From the NCBI GenBank assembly GCA_036785705.1, contig JAWUZG010001071.1, positions 62,001 through 126,000 on the forward strand: a stretch of DNA of 64,000 nt. Reading direction: 5' to 3'. The notes beneath the pieces were generated by a model. It searched no databases and had not been told where the DNA came from. It saw only the letters and a list, made by a program, of their open reading frames with translations. The DNA comes from Acanthornis magna (taxonomy: Eukaryota; Chordata; Aves; Passeriformes; Acanthizidae). Below are positions 47,386 through 59,267 of the stretch, piece after piece (positions within the stretch are counted from its first letter, which is position 1; the number at the start of each line of letters is the position of its first letter). The position numbers and the translations under genes are program-made.

Positions 47386-50300
47386 AGTGACCCTAATAGT
47401 AGCAATAGTGTGAAAAGATATCCTCAGCCACTCTCAGGGCTCTGACAAGGCTTGCCATCCCCTGTGGGTGCACAGGTGTTATAAAATAAATCCAGTTTTT
47501 CTGGTGTATATCACTGCTCTCATTATTTTAAAGTCTTAGTATGGTACTCAGTTGCTGCCCAAGCAAACTTTAAAATTCAAATGTTCATTTTTAGCTTTTT
47601 AACTTCCCAGCCTCTCCAGAAGCAGTTGTTATACTGTTAATATACTGTGAAAGGTGTTACAGCTTTGCACTGCAGTGTTGGGAATTAATAAGTGTACATG
47701 GCACATTTTTTCTTGTGGTAAGACTGATAGGCTCTCCGCACTTGACACTGATGCTGTTTGAGCACTTGATCCTCTTAGAAAGTGACTGTGTTTTCCTCCC
47801 TGTAGTTTTAACTTTGTAGAAGTTTTTTATTTTGTTGTCACTCAACTCCATAGAATTCTTACTTGATGGGGGGGTTTTTGTTTGGTTTGGTTTGTTTTTA
47901 TAGTAAGATTTTTTCATTTCTTCTCTTCACAGGTGGATTTTTTTTTTTCTCTTGGGGACATTTTTATTTTGAATTCATATTGTTCTCTTTAACTGATCAC
48001 ACAACTCGCTCATCCTTAGTCATGGAGGATTTTTCTTTCAACTTCGCCGTGCATTAATGACACCAGTAAGTTTATGACCTAGTCTATGTTTGTTTTAAAT
48101 TTCAGTAATTCATTTGTGTTTTTTATAACAGTGCCCTAATTATCTGATCTTCTTTGACTAAGCTTTTCTCATTTTCCCATGACATCTTCTACAGAAGTTT
48201 TACTTGTGCTGCCTGCTTTCTGTCATCTTTTGTAAACTGTTCTGCCACAGGATTATTGCTCTACATCAGCTAACACTTTTTTCTCTGAGATTTTTTTTTA
48301 AAAATGCATATTTTTGTATGCACATGCAAAAGTGAGGTAGATGTGAAGTCACATTTAAACACGGGCTGACAGAGCAATAAAATATGTTCACTAAAACTGT
48401 CTAGACCCACGTCTGCACATGGAGTTACATCTTCTTTGCAGAGGCCAACTCTGAATTTCTTCTGCCCTTTGAGACACCATTATCACCTTGCATCAGTGTT
48501 CTATCTCCTGCCTGCTAAGTTGGTTACATTGTTGTTTTTCCAAAAATTTAATTTTTTGAAGGTGGGTTACAGGGCTGGTTTAGACAAATAGGAAGGAAGA
48601 ATGGATGTTTTTCATTTGTGTTTTCATTTGTCCTGTCTCTCAGAAGTGAGGAGGGGAGTCTTACAGTTCTTCCTGGCAGACTCAGCTCATGGTTCCCCTT
48701 TAGGAAAGGATTTCAAGAGGTGATTTCCTACTCTAGAGCCACATGTTGGGCCTGGAGTTAAGAAAATCTAAAAGGATCTGCTGACTAGGATTTGGCTATC
48801 CCAGTTCAAGCCACTAGCAGTTTTTTTGCAGAAAAAGTTACCTCTGAACAGCAGAGGTAACAAAAATCTCCCTAGTCGTCCTGCTAATTCACTATTTCTC
48901 TTGTGGAGTCTTTTAATGTACTTTTTACATAACTTTCAATATGTTCTCCTAAGATTGTATGTATGTCTTGCATATCTTTCACCTTTTATCCAGAAATATC
49001 CAGAAATACTTCACCTTTCACTCCAGAAATGGAGTATATCATATATGCTTCTCATACTGCAAAAACAGTAAGTCTTTTGGTTAAAGTGAGAACTGAAATG
49101 TTATCACAAGACACTCTGAAAAAATATGAGGCATCTCTTTAAAATAATATCCCTTATTCTTGAAGTGTCAAATAATTTTTTGTGCAATTTTTCCAGAGAC
49201 TGGTTATTTAGACTGAGATAAAATTAATGAAAATTAAAATTTTCTCATATGTGAGAAATTTCTTGCATCTTCAGCTGTGTTTTATTGTGGCAAATGGTCT
49301 CAAAGGCAATGCCTTACATGCATGAAACTTTCTAGAAAAGTGACTAGTGAGTACACCTATGAGATTTATGACAATACTTCTAGAGGTCATTTTTCTTATT
49401 TGCTTTTACCTGGGATTTGCTATGCTGAAGCACTTGAAAATAAGCTATTTCTTCAAAGAAACTGATGAAGATTTGTGCTCTAAAGATGGGGGTTTTCACC
49501 TCCTGTTCTGGATGAGCCTGTTTATTAAAAACAGCCGTAACAGAAAGATCATCTTCTGGTAATCTCTTGACTGTGGTTTGGTTTGGGCACTGTTGGGCAT
49601 CTTCCCCAGATGGGCTTTCTGACAGTATTGGAAAGGGAAGTCTGTTCTCATTTCCACTGGCAGCAAGCTGCAGCCGTGATCATTTAGTTTCACCATAAAA
49701 TTTCAGGCACTGTTTCTTTGTTGTTTTTCCTTTGGTACCTCTTTTGCTCTTGTACTCTTAATTTTGAAGCAACACAAAATTCTGGCCAGAAAATAGGCCT
49801 TACCTTTTCCTAAGAGTCATCAGCATTGCAAAAAGATTTGTAATACAGCAATCATCAGCTGAAATGGTGGTACTCTTCCCTTTGTCTCAGCAATTGTACA
49901 ATACTTCCCTTTTATAGGCAGTCAAGATTAGCTCTCCTATTGGCTTTAGATGGTAGGGATTTACTCTCATATAGCACCAAAATCATAAGCAATAGAAATA
50001 ATTACACTGGAACCAATGCATCTAAGTAAAGCAGTTAGATTATGTATTTACTAAAATAATAATAAAATATCAGTTCATCTCTGTTTGACTCCATCTTAAC
50101 CTGCACCTGTCCTATTCACCATTTTATAACTCTTTCATTACTGTGTTTCTCTCAGTGAAGGAAAGAATAAGAACTGTGCATGACTGAGAGATGCATCTGA
50201 GACTTTCAGTTCTCAATGAGTTACCCTGCTACATTTCCATCTTATGGTGCTTCTAAATGTTTTATGCTAGCTGCCTTATTGGAATATGGAAGATGAAAAT

Positions 50301-53300
50301 TTAGGTGCTGTCTTGATAATGTGAAAGGTATGCTCCCACTTTCACTAGGCTTTCTAAAAGCTTTGGAAAAGGAATGATAGCAAAAGGGATATTTTATATA
50401 GCAAAAAGACATGGCACTAATTTCTTCCATCCAAAACTGTAAAATCTTTGTTTTGTGTCAGAGGATAACTACCTGAGTGTTTGACTTGCCAAAAAAGTTG
50501 AAGGGATTGATGGAAGATTTTATAGTTCAGTAGTTGTTGAAATGTAACAGGTAACTGATGCTGTTTTGGTTGTTTCCTACTATTTCTTTAACATCCTTTA
50601 AAACAAACCCTCTTTTTAACTTTTCTAAACATTAAAACTTGCATCAAGCAATAAATTTGTTGATTGGTTTCCTGAGAGTGGAAGGGTCTCAATCTGATAT
50701 TGTTTAAATTTCCCAGTTTCCAGGGTGAAGGAGCATTTATAGAACAGCACAAGAGGCAATTTCACTGCTTTGCTTTGTCAGCGTGCCTCAGGAGGAAGAT
50801 CTGAGGGACCACATCTGGATTTACGAGAGGATGTCCCTCTTTTTGTGCTTTTCATCCCTTTTCCTGTCTGCAGGCCCTTTCAACAGTGTTGCAAATTAAC
50901 ACTAACTTCTGGGGGGGCTTTGAAGATGTTGGGTGCTCGCCTACAGTCTGGGCTGACACTGCCAAGATAATGTCCCTGAGCAATCAGGTGCTGCTAAATT
51001 GTGATGATCAGAATGGTTTGTTGGGACAAATTCATAGTCGTGGCTTATGGAGGAATTTCTGTTCCCTGTTACAATTTTTTTCTGAGCTTTTATTATTTTC
51101 TATGTAATGCTTTCACAACAACAGCCATTTTATTAACTTGACTTTGAAGCTGAAAAACTACAAACTAGAGGCAGCTTAAGTGATGTTTATGCCCCACTTA
51201 GAGCAAGGGGGTTACCTGGGCCCTGGCACTGCTACTGTGTGGGTCCTCTCCTCTACATCCAGACCATTCTGAATGTGGGCAAGAGCAGGATCTCATCCTT
51301 CAGCTAAGCAGCACAATCTGGTTGTGAGCAGGGATGCTGATGCCCCTGGTATGCTGGCCATGCCTGGGATCCCATGCCCTGTAATTCAGTGAGTGACTAA
51401 TAGGGAAATCTGGCATATTTTTTTGACAGTAAAAATCACAGGATCTTGTAGAGGCAAACAAGGCAGTTTCAGTGGAGCTGTGCCTGCTGAGATAGTAAGC
51501 TGTGATAAAACACAGTCTGAAAATAATTTAGCTCTTTTTGGAAGGAAACAATTCAGAGTATATATGCTTAAAGTCCTTGCGGGTTTAGTCATTGTCTAAT
51601 GTAACTACAACAAAAATTCAAATCCTATTCCTATGATGAGCTTCCATGTGGTTATCACTGAGACATGGTCATTTGTCAAAACTTAATGGACCACAAAAAA
51701 TGAGTGTCTCAACAACTGCATCTATATTCATGTTTTAATTCAGATCAGGGATGCTCCTCTGAAGTGAATTTCCTAGTTGGTCCCCTTTGATTGGTCTTGG
51801 TTGAACAGCAGTGCACGAAGAATGTGAAGTTGATGTTTTTTTTTTAATGAGACTAAACTAGAGGATGTGCTCAGGGAGTCTTGAATGCACACCAGGTACG
51901 TGTGAGCTTCAGGACAAGGCATCAAAGCAGAGCTAGTCTGAAGTTTGAACAGAGAAACAGCAAAATCTGAAATACATAGAGTAGGGATGACAGATCCTCA
52001 GCAGTGTATTTTGGTATATAGATCAGTTCCTATTCGCCTGTAATAGTGCTTAGTACTGGTAAAATACCACAGAAATGTGTGTTATTCTGCACGTCGGAAA
52101 GTGAGTCTTAGTATGTGAGGAATGTCAAAGCTGAGAATTTGGAATGGATGTCTCTGCCCAGTTTTAAAATGTATTTATGCATATTTAGCATTTCTGCAAC
52201 TGAAAAACTAATTCTTGATTGTATCCAAAAAGAGGACCCTTGCTTTAGTGTTAGAGATGCAAGAACCTCTTCCTTCAGTTGCAGGGTGAGCGCAGCTCAC
52301 TCTGCAGAGCTCTGTAGTGATGTGCTGTGCCTTTTCCACATACTCTGAAGAATGAGTCCAAAGAAAAATGACTCTTTGGGGTCAATGGCAAATAAACCTT
52401 CCCTCCTTTTCTTACAGGTGGTCCTTAATCCCCAGAAAAATCAGAGCAGCTAGTTGTGTTGGGGCATTGTTGCTGTGTCTTAGTCTTATGCATACTTTGG
52501 AGAATGAAGGTTGCTGTGAGTTTTAGCAAAATTCTGTTCCAGGCACTGTGCAAAGCTTCAGTGCCTCTCCATGTCCCAGGTGAGCATGTCTGAGTAACAA
52601 CACAATGATCCAGCTCATGAAGCTGCAGAATGAAGTCCTGTGTTACTGAAGGCTGCAGCAAGAGGTCATGAAGTGGCTGGTGTGACTAAACCAGTGTGGC
52701 AGTGTTAGGGAGGCTGCTGCTGAATGAGAGAGAAAAACTGACTGGAAAAGACAAGAGTCAAGGAGCAGAGATGAGCGCCCTGTAAAAAACATTCATAGGC
52801 CATAACGGAGTCCAACAAAGGTTTTTTAATTAGTAACACTAAAGATGGGTTAGAAAATTGCACCTGGACCAGCATTATTCACATATGGGGTGAAGTTCGT
52901 AAGGATTTAATTTCAGCAGTAATAGTTTCCTCTTATAAATAACAGTCTGAAGCTGCTACACCAAGGAGGTTGCTGTTATTGCCTTATTGGGGGGGGTGGG
53001 GGGGTGGGAAGTGAATGCTGGAGGGGTGAAATTACTTGTTTCAAGTCACTCAGCTGATCCAAACAGATTGAGCAGCAATTCCCAGTCTCCCTAAAGTATC
53101 AGAGCAGTGCATAGTGTGTGCAGTATATATAAACCAACAAACACCAGTTTGTGACTCTGTGGCACAGCATGGCGGGGCTCACCCAGCATCTGGGAGCTGC
53201 CTCCTCAGTACCTGGATCTGGGATAGGGAGGAGGAAGACTGGGGGTGGACTCGTCCTTCTCCCACGAGTGGCCAAGGTCTTCCAGTTGCTACCAAAAACT

Positions 53301-53880
53301 ATGTGCAGTCATGCAAAATTAATATATAATCCAAGTGTGTAGGTTGAGTGGTTGATATGAGCTACTGTGGTGGCCAAATTTTGTTGAGTGCCAATACTGT
53401 CAGCAAGTTGTCCCTCATCATTTTGTAGGTATTAGTAAGTTCATTTCGTGTTCTTTGATAGTGCTTATTATCTAAATTATTTTAAATGGTTTGTGTCAGT
53501 TCAGTAAATACTGGTTATGATTTAAAAAGCATTTTCACAGGTGCTTTACTACATTTGTATTCAAGAGGCATATGCTCCTTTGCATACATCATATAGATAG
53601 GCAGTCACTTTCAGAAGCTGATGTTTCACCCATGTATGGATGGATTTCTATGAGATGAAGTAGAGACTTCTCTGTCAGAGAAAACCATTGTAACTCTCAA
53701 ATTCTTTGGTCTTGTCATTTTATTCCAAAGCGTGCAAATGACTTCCAGGCATAAAATCTCCAGAAAGTATTCGTAACTTTGCATGAGGAGCCTGATCCAA
53801 AGGTTTCCTTCTTTCAAAACTGCTGGAAAGTAGGCAGCATGTGTGTCACCTGCCAGAGCAGCCTCAGGCTCTAGCTCACC
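47386..53880. other. Unique non-coding sequence, no gene seen
   Basis: No recognised repeat family or gene. A good acceptor (TTCTTCTCTTCACAG, AG at 47931-47932) and a donor ACCA/GTAAGTTT (48065/48066) bound 133 nt with stops in all frames. Another acceptor CCTCCTTTTCTTACAG (AG at 52416-52417) and donor CCCAG/GTGAGC (52579/52580) bound 162 nt, also with no frame open throughout. Both could be non-coding or cryptic exons. T11 at 47938-47948, T10 at 51836-51845 and a G-rich tract at 52989-53008 are present. Confidence 0.55.
52989..53008 (+). repeat. G-rich tract with quadruplex potential
   Basis: G8-T-G7-T-G3. This has enough guanines in close runs for an intramolecular G-quadruplex on the plus (probable RNA) strand. 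It is also a slippage-prone homopolymer whose length may be uncertain in the assembly. Confidence 0.85.
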
Positions 53881-54240
53881 CTCCTCGTGGCAGATCTGTA
53901 CTCAGGCTGTATTCATGGCACCGTGCTGGCTTCTGCTTTAGTTACCAGATCCACTTTCACACCTTCCGACTTGTCTTCCAGGCTTCCGAGGGAGGCCCGA
54001 CCATGTCAGGGTGGGTGTGTGAAGGGTGAAAGTGAAGCAGGGATGTCGAGAAGGCTTTCCAGGCGTTCCTGCCAGCCCCTTTCTCTGCCCGCTGTCCCTG
54101 TGCTCGGTGTCGCTCCCGCGCTGCATTCTCCCTCCTGTCCAGTGGATGGCAATGATGTCCCGGTTTTGCTCGAAGGGAGCCGGTGCCCCATCCACGATGG
54201 GTGTGCCACGTTCCCGAGGACTGCATCCCAATTATTCCCA
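53881..54240. promoter_or_regulatory. CpG-island-like segment
   Basis: By hand count the 360 bp contain 18 CpGs and 211 G/C (about 59%), with an observed/expected CpG ratio near 0.6. This contrasts with the AT-rich, CpG-poor flanks and is the only such segment noticed in the window. It may be an alternative promoter, a first exon or an orphan CpG island within an intron. A plus-strand frame is open across nearly all of it (53887-54243) and so are minus-strand frames, which is expected from GC-rich DNA; no protein family is recognised. It is slightly short for classical island criteria. Confidence 0.5.
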
Positions 54241-54264
54241 TGATTCATTTTTACTACTACTACT

Positions 54265-54335
54265 TCTCTTTTTTTTTTCTTATACTTTTTTTCTTCCCCC
54301 CCCCCCCCCTTTCCTTTTAAAATTATTTTCTCCCC
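54265..54335 (+). repeat. Polypyrimidine tract with T10 and C14
   Basis: A nearly pure pyrimidine stretch includes T10 (54269-54278) and fourteen C (54296-54309), directly after the CpG-rich segment. The complementary strand is a polypurine/G14 run that could form a quadruplex or triplex. Tract length is likely polymorphic or assembly-sensitive. Confidence 0.85.
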
Positions 54336-54942
54336 ATTCCCTGTAAGCTAACTGTGCTGTTGTGATGGTCTGTGGTGCCGACTCAGGATATTTTGGCTTA
54401 GATTTAGTTAAGCACTTGCACAGATGTCACTGATTCTGTGTGATCGTAGACCTCTCACGAAATGCCATGATAAAGGACAGGCTTCATGGTTAAATGGCCC
54501 CTTCCAGACCTTAAATATTATGAATCTCACTTCTGTGGTACAGTGGAAAGACGATTAGGACTTCCTACACTACGAAGGAAGAAAGGGAGGTGAAATTTTT
54601 AACTGAAACTTCCAAATATATTTCTCCTACTTCCACAACCTCAGGGTCAACTGCTCTAGGTAACAGGAACTTTAATTACTTTCAGTAACTTGCCAGGGAC
54701 AAACACTATTTATGTGCCATATCTACTACCATCATGATACCATAAACATGCTGCTATTGGGAATGGTTTCTACTGCCTAGTTTCTATGTAAATATCCAAA
54801 AATGCGTGCATTTTGGAGATGCTGGGGTTTTCTAGCTACCACTTAATTATATGAAAACTGAACTAGACTACATTTGGTAAGAATTGGCTATAAACCAAAG
54901 GGTCTATTCTTTAGACAGACTAATCAGTAAAAAAATCCACGA

Positions 54943-55003
54943 TAAAATAATAATAATAATAACAACAATAATAACAAATCATAATAAATATAATAAATAA
55001 ATA
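54943..55003 (+). repeat. (AAT)n-rich low-complexity tract
   Basis: Repeated AAT/AAC units (for example ATAATAATAATAATAACAAC) followed by ATAATAAATATAATAAATAA. It is a decayed trinucleotide microsatellite. Confidence 0.9.
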
Positions 55004-57229
55004 GTTAGCATTGAATAGAGTGAGGGCAATTTTTGAAGAGGAAAGTATTGCTCCTTCACATTCTTGTCCATCTGTTTTTTTAGGCATTTCTATACATTCA
55101 ATCAGCATAATGCCTAAGTGAGTAATGTAATAAGAAAGCAGTATTAGAGATTTGCTGGATTCTGGTATGTGATTTAACGGCTATGTGCTTATCCTTTGAA
55201 AGATATTTATGAAGACAATGTATGTATGCAGTGCTGCACTGAGAAGTGTTTTTTAGTCCGTTGACTGTTAGGATATTTTTCAAAGCTGTTGACGTTTTTT
55301 TGTAATGTAACTCTTTTAAAGCTACTCTGAAAGGAGGTCCAGTCACCACTAATTCCTGTGTAAATGAAGCATAATCACTCAGAGAAGAGACCCTTTATTT
55401 AGTGAGTTTAAAGCTCATTATACAATTTTGTAGGGGGAAAATTACCCTGCCTGTAAATTAACTGCATTTCCTAATGAAATAACTTGTCAATTTTTTCAGC
55501 CTCCTTTGATAGGAATAAGAATTACAGTGGCATTGGAAAGTAAAATCATGCTGTTCTTACTGGCAGTTTTTTCCAGTTGTAGAAGAAATTATAACTGTGA
55601 ACACATTTTGATTCAGATTAATCTCAACAAGTAACATGGTCATGGTGTTTTGTCATGGTGTTTTTTCATCTCTTTCCACCTCCTTTATTAGAGCCTAAAG
55701 CCAGCTCCATCAGCCTTACTCCTGGTATATGATGACACAAATTCTCTAGAGGCATGTGGCTTTCTCAAGCAATAAAGCATCATTATGCTCCTCATTTCTG
55801 AGGATGCACTATTTCACCTGTGAGTTGTGTTTCAAGGGACAAACTAGCAGAACTCATCAGGTTAATTTTCCCAAAAAACAAGGCTTTCATCCTCCCATCA
55901 GGCTTGCAAAGGCAAGCCTATTTACCATAGGTGTCTGTGCTTCTCTAGTTCTATCCTGACACTTGTAGATGGCAGCAAATAGATGGCATTTTAAGTGCTT
56001 TGGCTGCAGCTACTGCAACAGGAGTGCTAAAAGACAAAATAATTGTTCTTGAGGTGGCTGTCCTCTTCCGAGCAGCAGCAGCCTCAGTGCACATTAACAA
56101 GCCAAGCCGGTGCCTGTGGCTCTGCTGAGGCAGGTGTCGTGACTCCACTTCAGCAGCTAAAAGCAGAGATATATGGAGCTGCTGTAATGTTGGAAATAAT
56201 TTTAAGAATTCCTGGAATAATTGCTTTTTCCTGAAATTGGTTATGTTTTATTATGTAGATATTAATTGTATGTACTTATAGGGAATGGTTGGTTTTCTTT
56301 CATTTGGGAAAGGTATAAATTTAGGGGCATATGGATTAGTATCCTCAGAGCTTCTTTTTTCCTGCTTTGGCCAATTTTCAGCTGCATAAAATAAAGGTTT
56401 AAGATTAGTTTGGCTTTGAAAAATAACATTCAGACCAACCATAAAGAAGTATTCAGAAAGGTCATCTCAGTGTGTGGGTGCTTTCTTCATTTCTTCACAC
56501 AATAACTCTGTTCTACAATAACAGCAAGCAGCAAGTTCTTTGCAGTAGTTTTCAGTATATTAAAATTAGTGAAAGATTAAATGGGGGTTTGTTACATTTG
56601 ATCAATGTGAAACTTCATATCAGCATGAACAATATTCCTTCAGCAGTTAGGGCCTGGTATTGAAATTCTGCTGCTGGACAGTGGTTTTGGGTCAGGCTAC
56701 TGAAGAAGGTCAATGGTTTCAGAGTTGCTTGTGGTCCAGCACGGAAGAGCAAAGCTGTTTCTCAGATCCTGGCTCCTCTGATTTCTGTGTAGATTCCTCT
56801 TTAACACATAGGGCTGTCCGTACTTGTCAAACAGGTCAGCATGGTGAAAAAACATATTTCTATTTTGCATGGAATCAGAATGTAGCTTCCTGAAGTTAGT
56901 GTAAAAAAGTCTGAATTGTCAATAGTTTCGGGTTTGCACACCACCACTGATTTTCAGTGCTCAACAGGAGGTGCTCATCACTTCTTCAAGGTGATGTGTC
57001 TCTGCTTAGCATCTTCAGCACCTGAAGACAGACCCCTGAGAGAGTCACAATACTAAAATCCATTCTCTTTGGAAATGTGAAAACAAAATAGTGTGAATTT
57101 CCTATAGCAGACATTTCTGTGAAAAAAAATTTTTTTCTGATGAAATTAAAGTTTTTTGTTTGATTTCATCCTTGATGTATTTTATATTTTAAAATTGAAA
57201 AGAGAAATAAGATTGGTTATTGCACAGAA

Positions 57230-57258
57230 CCAATAGCTAGCATAAACAAAGCTATTGG
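57230..57258. repeat. 9-bp perfect inverted repeat
   Basis: CCAATAGCT (57230-57238) and AGCTATTGG (57250-57258) are separated by 11 nt. The arms carry a CCAAT word in both orientations. It may be a structural or factor-binding symmetry, or chance in AT-rich DNA. Confidence 0.8.
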
Positions 57259-57397
57259 ATGAAGGAAATGAAAAATAAGCAAGTTGGAGGTGAAAAGTGC
57301 ATTACTCCATTGCTACTCTGATAATTAGAGAGAAAAAATTAACAGTTGCCATAAAGTGCTTTAAACATGAGAGTTTCTTATTAGGTTCTTCAAGAAT

Positions 57398-57409
57398 GTA
57401 ATTAATTAC
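57398..57409. promoter_or_regulatory. Palindromic homeodomain-type motif
   Basis: GTAATTAATTAC is a perfect 12-bp palindrome containing back-to-back TAAT/ATTA cores. Paired-class and other homeodomain proteins bind such sites as dimers. Occurrence alone does not show function. Confidence 0.3.
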
Positions 57410-59236
57410 TTGCAGCCACATATGTTCTTTGTGTCATGGTGTGGAGTACCAGCACTTCATTAAAACCCAGTTCAATAATAACAGGTCACTCGAGATGTCA
57501 TTTGCTCTGGAGAAGGTTGGGAAGCCGAATGCCTGCTGCTTCATCCCTCTTGTGCTGTGCCAGCACACTGAGTTGAGCAGGAGGAGAGGGCAAGCTGAGC
57601 ATACCAGGGTCGCGTTCCAGAAAGCCCCTTGGTCTGGGTGACAGTGCTCATGGGAGACCTGGGAGCAGAGGGATGGCAGAGGGCTGGTAAACACATAGCA
57701 GGGCAGCCAGCACAGAGTTCTGATAAAGACACTGCGAGTCACAGTCAAATTCCTACCGAAAGGAAGTCCCATGGTTATGAAGAAATAATTAATAATAATA
57801 AAATAAATGCAAGTGCTATATTGTCCTAGTGACAGAGGTTTTGGACTTTAACAATTTTTTTTTTTTTTTAGCAACAAGTCGTGGGTTAAATACTCACAGC
57901 TCCTGTGCCGCCCTAGTGCCTTAGCTAGTTTGCACTGACAGTGAAGTTAAGAGAAGGATGGGTGGACATGTTGTTGGAGACCCTCTGCATGTCACTTTTA
58001 TTAATCTCTTAAGGAACGAGATACCAGAGGGCCAGATTTTGTCTGGTACAATTCATGTTACTTTTGAGGGATGGGCTGAAATGTGTGCAAGGGTAAGAAG
58101 GTGCCCTTGGTGCCCAGCGGGATTTGGGAATTGAGAAACATTTTGGTAACACCAGTTGTCTGGAGGCGCAGGTATCACCACTGGTATCCCGAGAGAGTCC
58201 TGACAGACTGTTGGGAGCCACTTCATCATTCCATCGTCACAGGGTGTAGGGTGCTCTCTCATGGAGTATGAAGCAAACAGAAAACATTTCCCATGCAGCT
58301 TGAAGCCCTGTCCTGCACCACCTTCCACTTGTGACCTTCCTTTTGAAATACATTTTACTGGCATTACAAGAAAACACATTAGGCTCCTGGAATTGTGCTT
58401 AGAGTAAATGAAGAGCAACATATGTTGTGCAATTGCACCCTATTGTTTTATATTATACTTTGAGAAGAATTTTTGCAATTAGATTGTTGTTGAAGTCAAC
58501 AAAGTACAAACATAGGGAGCAGAGTGTTTTTGATAGGGAGGGACCCTGTCAGTAGCTGATTGAGGATTCCTTTTATCTTAAATATGATTTAATGCTCTGT
58601 GGAAAGAATTAAGAATCCCATTTTACACTGAAGCATGCTGTTAATGTGCATATAAAAACCTCAGCAATTTTATTGACAGTTATGAATTTACAGCTGCTGG
58701 TGGTGAATTTTTTTGAAAGACTGCTTCCTTTTCCCCAATTCTTTGCAGACCATTGTCATAGTTTGCTATTAGCTAAGGCAGAACCTCATTTAACAGAAAT
58801 GCATAGGTCTTCAATTTCACTGTATACATGAGGAAAAAAGAAAATCAATGTGAAGCCTGGACTCAGTCTGCTGATGCCAGGGATGACTATCTGTAGCATA
58901 CAGAAAGAAACCCTGGCTCAGATTAGTTTTTCTTTACCCTTTGGATGTTAAAAATGACAGAAAGAGGCTACTGCTGGTGAGAGTTGTTATGACTATTATC
59001 CTCTGGTCAAATTTGGTGTTAATCCTAGAGACTGTTAGTGCGTGTAGAAATATTTCAAGTACTCAGTATTAATTTAGTATTAATTTATATTTATTATTAT
59101 CATTTATATTATATTCATTGATGGGAAGATGAGTATTAAGAAACAATTTGTGCATTTGCAGTTTCACATTTGCATTGAATATCCATTGTTTGTGTGTGCG
59201 AATGATTGCCATGCACCCAGGACTATATGTGTATGT

Positions 59237-59267
59237 AAATATATATATATAAATATATATACACACA
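59237..59267 (+). repeat. (TA)n / (CA)n microsatellite
   Basis: AAATATATATATATAAATAT continuing into ATATACACACA, an interrupted TA repeat ending in a short CA tract. Confidence 0.9.

Noticed and set aside
53887..54243. 118-codon open frame across the CpG-rich segment as a protein-coding exon
   Set aside because: Both strands are open over the same interval, which follows from GC-rich composition. No domain or codon-pattern support.
54470..54535. Possible CR1 tail (GGCCCCTTCCAGACC...ATTATGAATCT)
   Set aside because: Only short word-level similarity without the neighbouring CR1 blocks. Could be chance; not called.
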